Assembly: GCF_900104515.1 (NCBI RefSeq)
Contig: NZ_FNJL01000026.1
Coordinates: 18,402 to 82,401 of the forward strand
DNA: 64,000 nt
Reading direction: 5' to 3'
Source: Paracidovorax cattleyae
GTDB taxonomy: Bacteria > Pseudomonadota > Gammaproteobacteria > Burkholderiales > Burkholderiaceae_C
The notes under the pieces were generated by a model, which searched no databases, was not told the origin of the DNA, and worked only from the letters and a program-made list of their open reading frames with translations. Shown here piece by piece: positions 34,951-43,261 of this stretch (position 1 is the first letter of the stretch; each line of letters starts with the position of its first letter). Position numbers and translations under genes: made by a program.

Positions 34951-35835
34951 GCCATGGCGCTTCCCCCCCTCAATGCGGTACGGGCCTTCGTGGCCGCAGC
35001 CAGGCACCAGAGTTTTTCGCGGGCAGCGCAAGAGCTCCACGTGACCCACGGCGCCGTGAGCCGGCAGATCAAGGGGCTGGAAGAAGACCTGGGTGTCGCC
35101 CTCTTCGAACGCCGGGTGCGGCAGGTGGTGCTCACGGTGGAAGGCCAGGCGTTCTACTCGCAGGCCGAGGCGGGCCTGGCCCTGATCGGCCATGCGGCCA
35201 CCGCCCTCAGGACAGGGGTGGCGAGCCGTGCCGTGCGGATCAATGTGAGGCCGTCGTTCGCCGTGCGCTGGCTGATCCCCCGACTGCCGGACTTCGTGGC
35301 CAGGCACCCCGGCATCGAGCCGGAGGTCATCACCAGCATCGCCGCCCCCTCCCACGCTTCCGAGGAATTCGACGTGGCCGTGCGGCGCGGGCTCCAGGGG
35401 TGGCCGGTGTCATTGCGGGTGGCACCGTTCCTGGAGGACGAGGCATTGGCCGTGGCCTCGCCGGCCCTGCTGCAGAGCGCCAGCCGCCCTGTCGAATCCC
35501 CGCGCGACCTGGCGGCGTTCGTGTTGCTCTGCGCCCGTTCCAGGAAGGGTGACTGGGACGACTGGTGCCGGCGGGCAGGCACAGGCCGGCTGAAGGCCGC
35601 CGGACGGCTGCACCTGGACCACCTGCACCTGATCTTCCAGGCCGCCGTCGACGGGCTGGGCGTGGCCATGGCACCGCGCTCGCTGTGGGGCAACGATCTC
35701 AAGCAGAAACGGCTGGTGCCGCTGCTTCCCGGGTACGCCCTGCCGCTGGAGCGCTACTACTATGGCATTGCACCGGGCGCCTCCGAAGAAGCCCGCTGCT
35801 TCGTGGCATGGCTGGAGGAGGCGCAGCGCATCTAG
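34948..35835 (+). CDS. LysR-family regulator, GcvA-like
   Basis: 295 residues. The start MAMALPPLNAVRAFVAAARH, followed by AAQELHVTHGAVSRQIKGLE, is the typical GcvA/AmpR-branch HTH. The effector domain follows from about residue 90. In-frame ATG codons exist at 34927, 34948 and 34954; none has a good ribosome site, so a leaderless or weakly translated message is possible. The start codon lies within an inverted repeat, which suggests autorepression. The divergent MFS gene is the likely target. Confidence 0.86.
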   Translation: MAMALPPLNAVRAFVAAARHQSFSRAAQELHVTHGAVSRQIKGLEEDLGVALFERRVRQVVLTVEGQAFYSQAEAGLALIGHAATALRTGVASRAVRINVRPSFAVRWLIPRLPDFVARHPGIEPEVITSIAAPSHASEEFDVAVRRGLQGWPVSLRVAPFLEDEALAVASPALLQSASRPVESPRDLAAFVLLCARSRKGDWDDWCRRAGTGRLKAAGRLHLDHLHLIFQAAVDGLGVAMAPRSLWGNDLKQKRLVPLLPGYALPLERYYYGIAPGASEEARCFVAWLEEAQRI

Positions 35836-35967
35836 CCGCCGGCGACCGGCGCGAAGGCGGCGCGCGCAGCGAACATGGCGCTTGATGCACGGCAATGGCG
35901 GGCCCCCGCCGCCGCGCCCACAATGGGCAGGCTCCCACTTTTTCGCGCCCTGCGCGTTCCGCCCGCC

Positions 35968-37299
35968 ATGCCCGAGATGCCCGCGCCTGCTTCCGCCTCC
36001 GCCCTCTTGCCGCAACCGGCCGCGACTGCGGCTGTGCACGACTGCGATGTCCTGATCGTGGGCGGCGGCCCCGCAGGCCTGTCGCTGGCGGTCTCGCTGG
36101 CGCAGGCGGGCTTCACCGCCACGGTGGTGGAGCGGCAGTCCGAAGCCGCTCTGGCCGCCCCCGCGCCCGACGGCCGCGAGATCGCGCTCACGCATCCGGG
36201 TGCGGACACGCTGCGGCGACTGGGCTCCTGGCAGCACCTGCTGCCGCACGAGATCGGGCGCATCCACGCGGCCCAGGTGCACGACGGCCCTGTGGGCGGC
36301 GCGCAGCCGCTGCACCTGCAGACAGCGCACGGCCCGGGCCACCTGGGCTGGATCGTTCCCAACCACGCCCTGCGGCGCACGGCGCACGCTGCGGCCCTGG
36401 CCACGCCAGGCGTGCAAATGCTGGCTGGCCGGCAGGTGGCGCATGTGGCCGTGTCGGAGGACACGGCGGAACTCGAATGCGCACCCGCCAGCGGCGGGCC
36501 GGACGGCGCCGCGCCCCTGCGGCTGCGCGCGCGCCTGCTGGTGGCAGCGGACAGCCGCTTTTCCGCCACGCGGCGGCAGCTGGGCATCGGTGCGGCGAGC
36601 ACCGATTTCGGGCGCACGGTCATCGTCTGCCGCATGCACCACGCACTGGCGGGAGACGGCACCGCGCACGAGTGCTTCGGCTATGCCCGCACGCTGGCCA
36701 TCCTGCCGCTGCCCCCCGACCCCGGCACGGGCGAGCCCCTGTGCTCGGTGGTGGTCACCACCCGCACCGACGACGCCACCGCGCTGCTCGCGCTGCCGCC
36801 GGACGGCTTCGCCGCCCAGGTGCAGGCGCAGTTCGGCGACCGCTTCGGCGCGATGCGCCTGATCGGCGAACGCCATGCCTATCCGCTGGTCGCCGTCTAT
36901 GCCCGGCGCTTCAGCGGGCACCGTTGCGCACTCCTGGGCGATGCGGCCGTGGGCATGCATCCGGTGACCGCGCATGGCTACAACCTGGGCCTCGCGGGCG
37001 TGGAGCGGCTGACCGCCGCGCTGGTGCACGCGCGTGATACGGACCGCGACATCGGTGACGCCGATCTGCTGGAGCGGCACTATGCGCGGCCGCACCACCG
37101 CCATGCCTGGCCGCTGTACGAGGGCACGAATGCCATCGTGCGGCTCTATACCGACGACCGCCGGCTGCCGCGCCTGCTGCGGCGCGTGGTGCTGCAGGGC
37201 GCCCGCCGGCTCGCCCCCGTGCAGGCGGCGATCGTGGGACAGCTGATGGGAACGGCGCCCAGGTCCGGCGCCCGTGCGCCCGGCCCCGCGGGGCACTGA
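35968..37299 (+). CDS. FAD-dependent hydroxylase, UbiH/UbiF/UbiM family
   Basis: 443 residues, flavoprotein monooxygenase. The FAD motif VLIVGGGPAGLSLAVSLAQA follows a 28-residue Ala/Pro-rich N-terminus. The family also shows DGREIALTHPGADTLRRLGSW and the second FAD motif CALLGDAAVGMHPVTAHGYN. These place it with the ubiquinone-ring hydroxylases; the GREIALTHPG form resembles UbiM. It could hydroxylate the ubiquinone ring, but no other ubi gene is near. The ATG at 35968 is one of three possible starts (35875 and 35923 are also in frame). No gene symbol is given because the paralogue is unsure. Confidence 0.8.
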   Translation: MPEMPAPASASALLPQPAATAAVHDCDVLIVGGGPAGLSLAVSLAQAGFTATVVERQSEAALAAPAPDGREIALTHPGADTLRRLGSWQHLLPHEIGRIHAAQVHDGPVGGAQPLHLQTAHGPGHLGWIVPNHALRRTAHAAALATPGVQMLAGRQVAHVAVSEDTAELECAPASGGPDGAAPLRLRARLLVAADSRFSATRRQLGIGAASTDFGRTVIVCRMHHALAGDGTAHECFGYARTLAILPLPPDPGTGEPLCSVVVTTRTDDATALLALPPDGFAAQVQAQFGDRFGAMRLIGERHAYPLVAVYARRFSGHRCALLGDAAVGMHPVTAHGYNLGLAGVERLTAALVHARDTDRDIGDADLLERHYARPHHRHAWPLYEGTNAIVRLYTDDRRLPRLLRRVVLQGARRLAPVQAAIVGQLMGTAPRSGARAPGPAGH

Positions 37300-37322
37300 A
37301 CTTTCCCCCTGCGGCGGACTCC

Positions 37323-37375
37323 GCCATGCCGCCCTCGCGCGGCGTTTTGTGTGCGGGGGCGGCATGGCCCGGCCT
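37323..37375 (+). terminator. Long-stem inverted repeat after the UbiH-family gene
   Basis: Perfect 11-bp arms gccatgccgcc (37323-37333) and ggcggcatggc (37358-37368) with an internal gcg-rich stem, then ccggcctttt. It lies 24 bases after the stop. The U-tract is short and offset, so termination is likely but not certain. Confidence 0.5.
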
Positions 37376-37425
37376 TTTGTCACGAGGACCGGCTACCCTA
37401 TGCGCCCTTTCCGGTTCCGCACACC

Positions 37426-39162
37426 ATGAAAAACCAAGCGTCCCGCGAATTCTTTCCACGCCAGGTCGTGGATGCCGGCCCCAACCGCTGGGACTGGGCC
37501 CTGCTGCCGCTGGTGCTGGCGGGCGTGGTGCTGCTGGCCTATGGGGCGGCGCAGATGGCCCGGCCCTTCGAGATGGGCGACGTGATCCCGCTCTCGCTGG
37601 ACCCCTGGCAGCTCCCCTACTACCTGCTGCGCACCACGCTGCGCATGTTCATCGCGCTGGGCGCCTCGCTGGTCTTCGCCTGCGTGTTCGCGGTACTGGC
37701 GGCCAAGTACCGGCTGGCCGAGCGGGTGCTGGTGCCGCTGCTGGACATCCTGCAGTCCATTCCCATCCTGGGGTTCCTGTCCATCACCGTGACGGGCTTC
37801 ATCGCCCTCTTCCCGGGCAGCCTGCTGGGCGTGGAATGCGCGGCCATCTTCGCCATCTTCACCTCGCAGGCCTGGAACATGGCCTTCAGCCTCTACCAGT
37901 CGCTGCGCACGGTGCCGGCGGAGCTGCAGGAGGCCGCGCGCGTGTTCCAGCTCTCGGGCTGGCAGCGCTTCTGGCGGCTGGAGCTGCCCTTCGCGATGCC
38001 CGGCCTGCTGTGGAACATGATGATGTCCATGTCCGGCGGCTGGTTCTTCGTGGTGGCGTCGGAGGCGATTTCCGTGTCGCACCAGGACATCAAGCTGCCC
38101 GGCGTGGGCTCGTACATCGCCATGGCCATCGAGGCGCGCGACCTGCCCGCCATCGGCTGGGCCATCGCCTGCATGCTGGTGGCCATCCTGCTGTACGACC
38201 AACTGCTCTTCCGCCCGCTCGTGGCCTGGGCCGACAAGTTCCGCTTCGAGGAAGGCAGCGCCGATGCGGCTCCCCGCTCCTGGCTGCTGGACTGGCTGCG
38301 CCGCGCGCGCGCCACGCAGACCGTGGCCGGCTGGTGCCAGCGGCAGCTGGGCCGCACCCTCACGCTGTTCAAGCGCAGCCATGACGGCACCTCGATCCGC
38401 GCCCGCCCGCCCGCGCCCTTGGCCCGCGCCGAGCGCGTATGGGACGCGGTGCTGGCCGCGGGGGTGCTCTTCGCCGTCGCGCGGCTGGTGCAGTTTGTCC
38501 ACACCGAGGTGGGCTGGCACGAAGTGGTGCATGTGTTCACCCTGGGCGGCTATACCCTGGTGCGCGTGATGGTGCTGATCGCACTGGCGGCCGTGGTGTG
38601 GGTGCCCATCGGCGTGTGGATCGGCATGAACCCGCGCTGGGCAGGGCGGCTGCAGGCGGTGGCGCAGTTCCTGGCCGCCTTCCCGGCCAACCTGTTCTTC
38701 CCCGTGGCCGTGATGCTGGTGGTGCACTGGAAGCTGAACCCGGACGTGTGGCTGTCGCCCCTGATGATCCTGGGCACGCAGTGGTACATCCTCTTCAACG
38801 TGATCGCGGGCGCCTCCAGCATCCCCAACGAACTGCGCCTGGCCGCGCAGAACCTGGGCCTGTCGGGCTGGCTCAAGTGGAAGCGCTACCTGCTGCCCGC
38901 CGTGTTCCCCAGCTTCGTGACCGGCGCCATCACCGCCAGCGGCGGCTCGTGGAACGCCAGCATCGTGGCCGAATACGTGACCTGGGGCGACACCACGCTG
39001 CAGGCCCGGGGCCTGGGCAGCTACATCGCGCAGATGACGGCCGCCGGCGACTTCCCGCGCATCGCGCTGGGCATCGGCGCGATGGTGGTGTTCGTGATGG
39101 GGCTGAACCACTTCCTGTGGCGGCGGCTCTACCGCCTCGCCGAAGACCGGATGCACATATGA
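37426..39162 (+). CDS. NitT/TauT-type ABC permease with two permease domains in one chain
   Basis: 578 residues. Two copies of the binding-protein-dependent permease domain are joined (about residues 60-290 and 360-570). Each has several membrane helices and an EAA-type loop: LQEAARVFQLSGWQRFWRLE in the first half and LRLAAQNLGLSGWLKWKRYL in the second. One polypeptide can thus serve as both halves of the channel. The ATPase gene follows after 139 bases; no binding protein gene is present. Substrate unknown; nitrate, sulfonates and pyrimidine precursors are known in this family. Confidence 0.87.
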   Translation: MKNQASREFFPRQVVDAGPNRWDWALLPLVLAGVVLLAYGAAQMARPFEMGDVIPLSLDPWQLPYYLLRTTLRMFIALGASLVFACVFAVLAAKYRLAERVLVPLLDILQSIPILGFLSITVTGFIALFPGSLLGVECAAIFAIFTSQAWNMAFSLYQSLRTVPAELQEAARVFQLSGWQRFWRLELPFAMPGLLWNMMMSMSGGWFFVVASEAISVSHQDIKLPGVGSYIAMAIEARDLPAIGWAIACMLVAILLYDQLLFRPLVAWADKFRFEEGSADAAPRSWLLDWLRRARATQTVAGWCQRQLGRTLTLFKRSHDGTSIRARPPAPLARAERVWDAVLAAGVLFAVARLVQFVHTEVGWHEVVHVFTLGGYTLVRVMVLIALAAVVWVPIGVWIGMNPRWAGRLQAVAQFLAAFPANLFFPVAVMLVVHWKLNPDVWLSPLMILGTQWYILFNVIAGASSIPNELRLAAQNLGLSGWLKWKRYLLPAVFPSFVTGAITASGGSWNASIVAEYVTWGDTTLQARGLGSYIAQMTAAGDFPRIALGIGAMVVFVMGLNHFLWRRLYRLAEDRMHI

Positions 39163-39175
39163 GCCCACCCCGTTT

Positions 39176-39201
39176 GAATGTCTCACTGCGTGCAGACATT
39201 C
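39176..39201 (+). repeat. Perfect inverted repeat between permease and ATPase genes
   Basis: Arms gaatgtct and agacattc (8 bp, perfect) with a 10-base spacer, 14 bases after the permease stop. No U-tract. It sits in a 139-bp gap inside what should be one operon and could be a processing or attenuation element. The rest of the gap (39202-39301) holds no gene. Confidence 0.5.
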
Positions 39202-39301
39202 CATCCCCCTCTAGGGGCGCCGCCAGCGGCCTGCAGAACCTTGGTGCGCACGCAAATTTCGTGCGGTTGGAGCGACGTGTAGCGCAATGGATCATTGAAA
39301 T

Positions 39302-40621
39302 ATGACGCAACCCATCATCGAACTCCACGGCGTGGGCAAGACCTTCCGCTCTTCCGACGGCCGCGAGCGCCCCGTGCTGCAGAACGTAGATTTCACGCTG
39401 CGCGAAGGCGAGATCGTCGCCCTGCTGGGCCAGTCCGGCTCGGGCAAGAGCACCCTGCTGCGCATCATGGCGGGCCTGGTGCCGGCCGACGAGGGCGACG
39501 TGCGCTACCGCGGCCAGCCGCTGCACGGGCCGGCACGCGCGATCAGCATGGTGTTCCAGTCGTTCGCGCTCTTCCCCTGGCTCACGGTGCAGCAGAACGT
39601 GGAGCTGGGGCTGGAAGCGCGCGGCGTGCCGCAGGCCGAGCGCGCCGCGCGGGCCGAGGCCGCCATCGAACTCATCGGACTGGCAGGCTTCGAAGGGGCG
39701 CTGCCGCGCGAGCTCTCGGGCGGCATGCGCCAGCGCGTGGGCATCGCCCGCGCCCTGGTCACCCAGCCCGACGTGCTGCTGATGGACGAGGCCTTTTCCG
39801 CGCTGGACGTGCTGACCGGCGAGCGCCTGCGCGAGGACATCCTGCAGCTGTGGCGCAGCGGCAGCATGCCCACCAAGGCCATGCTGGTGGTCTCGCACAA
39901 CATCGAGGAGGCCGTGATGATGGCCGACCGCGTGCTGATCTTCGCCAGCGATCCGGGCCGCATCCGCTGCCAGCTGTCGATCCAGCTGCCACGCCCCCGC
40001 GATCCGGACAGCCACCACGTGCGCGCGCTGATCGACGAGGTCTATGCGCTCATGACGGCCGGCGCCACGCGCCACGCGTCCGCGGCCGGAGGCGCGGCGG
40101 CGGAGCCGGCGCCCGCGACGCTCACCGACCGCCTGCCCGCCGCCGACGTGGCGCGCATGGACGGCCTGCTGGAACTGCTGGCCGAGCCCCCCTTCGACGG
40201 CCGCGCCGACCTGCCCCGGCTGGCGGAGGAAACCAGCCTCACCGACGCCGAGCTGCTGCCGGTGGCCCATGCGGTGTCCCAGCTGGGCCTGGCGGCGCTG
40301 GCGAGCGGCGACCTGCAGATCACCCCGCTGGGCCGGCGCTACGTGGAAGGAGCCCACGGCCTGCGGCAGCAAATCTTCGGCCAGCAGCTGCTGGCCCATG
40401 TGCCGCTGGTGGCGCACATCCGCCACAGCCTGGAACAGGAACCCGCAGGCGAACTGCCGGACGTGCCCTTCCTGCGCCTGCTGAGCGAGCAGCTCGATGC
40501 CCAGGAGGCCGAGAGCGTGCTGCGCACGGCCATCACCTGGGCGCGGCATGGAGAGGTGTTCGAGTACGACTTCCGCACCGGGGTGATGCGGCTGCCCACG
40601 GGGGAAGAGTCCTCCCCCTGA
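39302..40621 (+). CDS. NitT/TauT-type ABC ATPase with C-terminal AAA-associated domain
   Basis: 439 residues. The N-terminal 250 residues are a complete ATPase: Walker A GQSGSGKST, Q-loop VFQSFALFPWLT, signature LSGGMRQRVGIARAL, Walker B LLMDEAFSALD and VVSHNIEEA. From about residue 280 to the end there is an extra domain (LLELLAEPPFDGRADLPRLA…) of the kind called AAA-associated C-terminal, probably a winged-helix-like regulatory unit. Its last codons (…EESSP, TGA) run into the interspersed repeat, which supplies the stop. It pairs with the double permease upstream. Confidence 0.88.
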   Translation: MTQPIIELHGVGKTFRSSDGRERPVLQNVDFTLREGEIVALLGQSGSGKSTLLRIMAGLVPADEGDVRYRGQPLHGPARAISMVFQSFALFPWLTVQQNVELGLEARGVPQAERAARAEAAIELIGLAGFEGALPRELSGGMRQRVGIARALVTQPDVLLMDEAFSALDVLTGERLREDILQLWRSGSMPTKAMLVVSHNIEEAVMMADRVLIFASDPGRIRCQLSIQLPRPRDPDSHHVRALIDEVYALMTAGATRHASAAGGAAAEPAPATLTDRLPAADVARMDGLLELLAEPPFDGRADLPRLAEETSLTDAELLPVAHAVSQLGLAALASGDLQITPLGRRYVEGAHGLRQQIFGQQLLAHVPLVAHIRHSLEQEPAGELPDVPFLRLLSEQLDAQEAESVLRTAITWARHGEVFEYDFRTGVMRLPTGEESSP

Positions 40622-40783
40622 GTCGCCTTCGGCGCCTCCGTGCAGCCGCCAGAGTCGGCGGCCCTTCAGGCACGTCCAGGCCTGCGCAGGCAGGCCCGGA
40701 GCCGCGGCCTTCAGCCCCCAGGGGGACGACGCTGGTGGCCCGGCGTGTCTGCTGGCATGGCCTGCTCCGCGGCCCTCTGACGG
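40614..40783 (+). repeat. Interspersed gene-end repeat, full copy B (170 bp)
   Basis: Same sequence as 22911-23095 on the other strand: ccccctgagtcgcc…, gccgccagagtcggcggc, cctgcgcaggcaggc, ccccaggggg, ggcctgctccgcggcc, tctgacgg. It begins within the 3' end of the ATPase gene; its ctga provides the TGA at 40619-40621. The rest of the 415-bp gap to 41037 holds a possible small gene (see 40811-41020). Confidence 0.85.
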
Positions 40784-40810
40784 GAGGCGCCACCGGTTTC
40801 AGCGTAGCGC

Positions 40811-41020
40811 TCAAGAGCCAGTGCTTGCCATTTCCTGAACTGCCACCACGCCAGGCGGCTTGGGCTGGGCGGCCCTCGCCTGGGCGGATCGATCCGGCAT
40901 CGCGCCGGAGGAAGGCGCAGGGTGGCCTGAAGCGGCAAGGCGCACGGGCGCAGCCCCGCCGCCGACCGGCGCGAGGCTGCCGTACAGAAGCCGTCGGATG
41001 GGAAGGACGCGGCTCAACAT
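40811..41020 (-). CDS. Possible small protein, 69 aa
   Basis: The ATG at 41020 lies 16 bases after the stop of the MBL-hydrolase gene on the same strand, with a moderate ribosome-site candidate (cggag). The product (MLSRVLPIRRLLYGSLAPVG…) has a basic N-terminus and a Pro/Ala-rich remainder with no clear domain. It could be a real coupled gene or only an open frame in GC-rich DNA. Confidence 0.3.
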   Translation of the reverse strand: MLSRVLPIRRLLYGSLAPVGGGAAPVRLAASGHPAPSSGAMPDRSAQARAAQPKPPGVVAVQEMASTGS

Positions 41021-41036
41021 GGTCGGCTCCGGTGGG

Positions 41037-42089
41037 TCAATGTGCGGCCGGTGCGGGGGCATCGCGCCACCAGGGCTGCGTGGCAGCGGGGAAACGGATG
41101 TCCACGCGCTCGCCCATGGCCGGCGTCAGCAGCGGCACGCCGCGCGCGGCGGCCAGCGCGCCGATGCGCTCGAAGGGCTCCGTCCAGGCATGGAAGGACA
41201 GGTCGAACGTGCCGTTGTGGATGGGCAGGCAGTGGCCCCCCTGCACATCCAGGTGCGCCTGCAGGCTTTCTTCGGGCTGCATGTGTACATCGGGCCAGTC
41301 GGTGTTGTAGGCGCCGGTCTCCATCAGCGTCAGGTCGAACGGGCCGAAGCGTTCCCCGATGGCGCGGAAGCCGTCGAAGTAACCGGAATCGCCGCTGAAG
41401 AAAACGCGGGTGCCGCCCGCGATCAGCACCCAGGATGCCCACAGGGTGCGGTTGCCGTCGGACAGGCCCCGCCCCGAGAAATGCCGCGCGGGGGTGCAGG
41501 CCAGCTGCACGCCCGCGAAGGTGGTGCCCTGCCACCAGTCGAACTGCCGCACCTTGTCGGCCGGCACACCCCAGCCGGTCAGCCGGTCGCCCACGCCCAG
41601 CGGGGCCATGAACTGTTCCACCTTCGGCACCAGCGCGAGGATGGCTGCACGGTCCAGGTGGTCATAGTGGTCGTGGGACAGCACCACGCCCCGAATGGGC
41701 GGTAGGTCTTCGATCCGCAGGGGCGGCGCATGGAAGCGCCGGGGCCCGGCGAACTGCACGGGGGAGGCACGCTCGGAAAACACCGGGTCTGTCAGCCAGA
41801 AGCCGCCCTGCAGCTTGAGCAGCACCGTGGAATGGCCCAGGCGCCACAGCGACATGTCCGGGGCGGCCAGCAGCGCCTCCCGCGTGAGCGCCTGCACCGG
41901 GACCGGGCGGTCCGGCACCGTGCCGGCGGGCTTGCCGAGCGCCATGCGGAGCATGATGCCCAGCCCTGCCAGCCAGCCCATGCGGCGCGGCGGCACGGCA
42001 TTGCGGAAACGGCCTCCGGCCGAGGCCGGAGGCCGCAGGACGATGGATTCGGCCGGGGCGGGGTGGCTGTAGGCGGATGGACGGGCCAT
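41037..42089 (-). CDS. MBL-fold metallo-hydrolase (UlaG/RomA-like)
   Basis: 350 residues. Metal-binding motif HDHYDHLD (about residues 170-177) with TVLLKLQGGFWLTDPVFSERA before it. Later ligands are in PARHFSGRG, FFSGDSGYF, and the C-terminal HNGTFDLS. This layout is that of the UlaG/NAPE-PLD-like beta-lactamase superfamily, and RomA-like proteins are often paired with a TetR regulator, as here (42206, divergent). The N-terminal 40 residues are basic/Pro-rich and uncertain; an in-frame ATG also exists at 42143, next to the operator palindrome. Confidence 0.85.
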   Translation of the reverse strand: MARPSAYSHPAPAESIVLRPPASAGGRFRNAVPPRRMGWLAGLGIMLRMALGKPAGTVPDRPVPVQALTREALLAAPDMSLWRLGHSTVLLKLQGGFWLTDPVFSERASPVQFAGPRRFHAPPLRIEDLPPIRGVVLSHDHYDHLDRAAILALVPKVEQFMAPLGVGDRLTGWGVPADKVRQFDWWQGTTFAGVQLACTPARHFSGRGLSDGNRTLWASWVLIAGGTRVFFSGDSGYFDGFRAIGERFGPFDLTLMETGAYNTDWPDVHMQPEESLQAHLDVQGGHCLPIHNGTFDLSFHAWTEPFERIGALAAARGVPLLTPAMGERVDIRFPAATQPWWRDAPAPAAH

Positions 42090-42146
42090 GGCAGTGGGTG
42101 GGAAGGGAGGGGAGGGGAGTGCGCCGGGGATGCGCACCGACATATG

Positions 42147-42158
42147 CACTGTACAGTG
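42147..42158. promoter_or_regulatory. Palindromic operator between MBL and TetR genes
   Basis: Perfect 12-bp palindrome cactgtacagtg, in an AT-rich divergent promoter region (ttttttaaaaagta follows at about 42166-42180). Its place between the two divergent starts and its symmetry are as expected for the operator of the TetR protein encoded to the right. Confidence 0.65.
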
Positions 42159-42205
42159 TAGTGTTCTTTTTTAAAAAGTAAACCATGCGGTGTAAAATTC
42201 GCCGA

Positions 42206-42826
42206 ATGGCCTCCGAACCGACTTCCCGACTGACCGACCGCAAGCGCGAAGCCATCGTGCAGGCGGCCATCGCGGAGTTCCGCGAAAGCGGTTTCTCCGG
42301 CACCAGCATGGACCGCGTGGCCGCCGCCGCCGGTGTGTCCAAGCGCACGGTCTACAACCACTTCCCCAGCAAGGACGAACTGTTCTCCGCCATCCTCGAC
42401 CAGCTCTGGAGCCGCAGCCGCGCCCATGCCGACGTGGTCCACGATCCCGGCCGCCCGCTGCGCCCGCAACTGATGGAACTGATCGGCCACAAGATGCAGC
42501 TTTTCAATGATCCGAGCTTCATGGATCTCTCGCGCGTCGTCATTGCCGAGATGCTGCACAACCCCGAACGGGCGAAGGCCATGGCGGCCCGCCTGTCGTC
42601 CCGGGAGGACGGCCTGCCCGTCTGGATCGATGCCGCGCAGCGGGCGGGCCAGTTGCGCGCCGACGCCGACCCGCTGTACGCGGCGCACCAGCTCATGGGC
42701 CAGCTCAAGGCCCATGCGCTCTGGCCGCAGCTCCTCCTGGGCCAGCCACCGCTCGACGAGGCCCAGCAGGCCCGGGTGCTGGCCGACACCGTGGACATGT
42801 TCCTGGGCTTCTACGCCCGCGGCTGA
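42206..42826 (+). CDS. TetR-family regulator
   Basis: 206 residues. N-terminal HTH: REAIVQAAIAEFRESGFSGT, then AGVSKRTVYNHFPSKDEL. The C-terminal domain resembles the AefR-like group. The ATG at 42206 or the in-frame ATG at 42185 could be used. It is divergent from the MBL-hydrolase gene with a palindrome between them, so it probably represses both. Its stop is followed within a few bases by a regulator remnant on the other strand. Confidence 0.88.
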   Translation: MASEPTSRLTDRKREAIVQAAIAEFRESGFSGTSMDRVAAAAGVSKRTVYNHFPSKDELFSAILDQLWSRSRAHADVVHDPGRPLRPQLMELIGHKMQLFNDPSFMDLSRVVIAEMLHNPERAKAMAARLSSREDGLPVWIDAAQRAGQLRADADPLYAAHQLMGQLKAHALWPQLLLGQPPLDEAQQARVLADTVDMFLGFYARG

Positions 42827-42829
42827 GGC

Positions 42830-43226
42830 GGCGGCGCAGGGCCCCCAGCGGTTCGGCCACGCAGCCGCGCATGGCCTCCGGATGCACGGAAACGCAGGCA
42901 TGCACCAGCCCGGCCTCCAGCAGCGCATGCGCGTGCTCCTGGTCGTCCACCATCAGTTCCAGGGCGATGCGCTCGCGCTGCAGGGCGGGTGCCAGCGACG
43001 GCAGGAGCCAGGTGGCCAGCGAATCCGCATTCACGGCCAGCACGACGGGAGAAAACGCCGCGCCCCCGCCATCGCCAGCCAGGTCGGCCAGCAGCTCGCG
43101 CTCCATGGCCCGCGTGGCGCGGCAGGGCCGACCACGCACCAGCAGCGGCTGGCCGAGCCGGGTTTCCAGCGCGCGCACCCGGAGCGATACCGCCGAAGGC
43201 GTGAGGTACAGCGCGGCGCCCGGCTG
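42830..43226 (-). pseudogene. Remnant of an ArgP/LysG-type LysR gene
   Basis: Recognisable from ALYLTPSAVSLRVRALETRL through LAVNADSLATWLLPSLAPAL and LELMVDDQEHAHALLEAGLV to RGCVAEPLGALRR. Compared with the intact ArgP-like protein at 15194-16108, the first ~25 residues (first part of the HTH) and the last ~150 residues are missing. The coding sequence stops resembling LysR at the 3' end, where the TetR gene ends. No functional product is expected. The 5' cut faces the exporter remnant on the plus strand. Confidence 0.82.
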
Positions 43227-43261
43227 GGGGATGGCCCAGGGACGGCACGGGCCCGGCGCAC

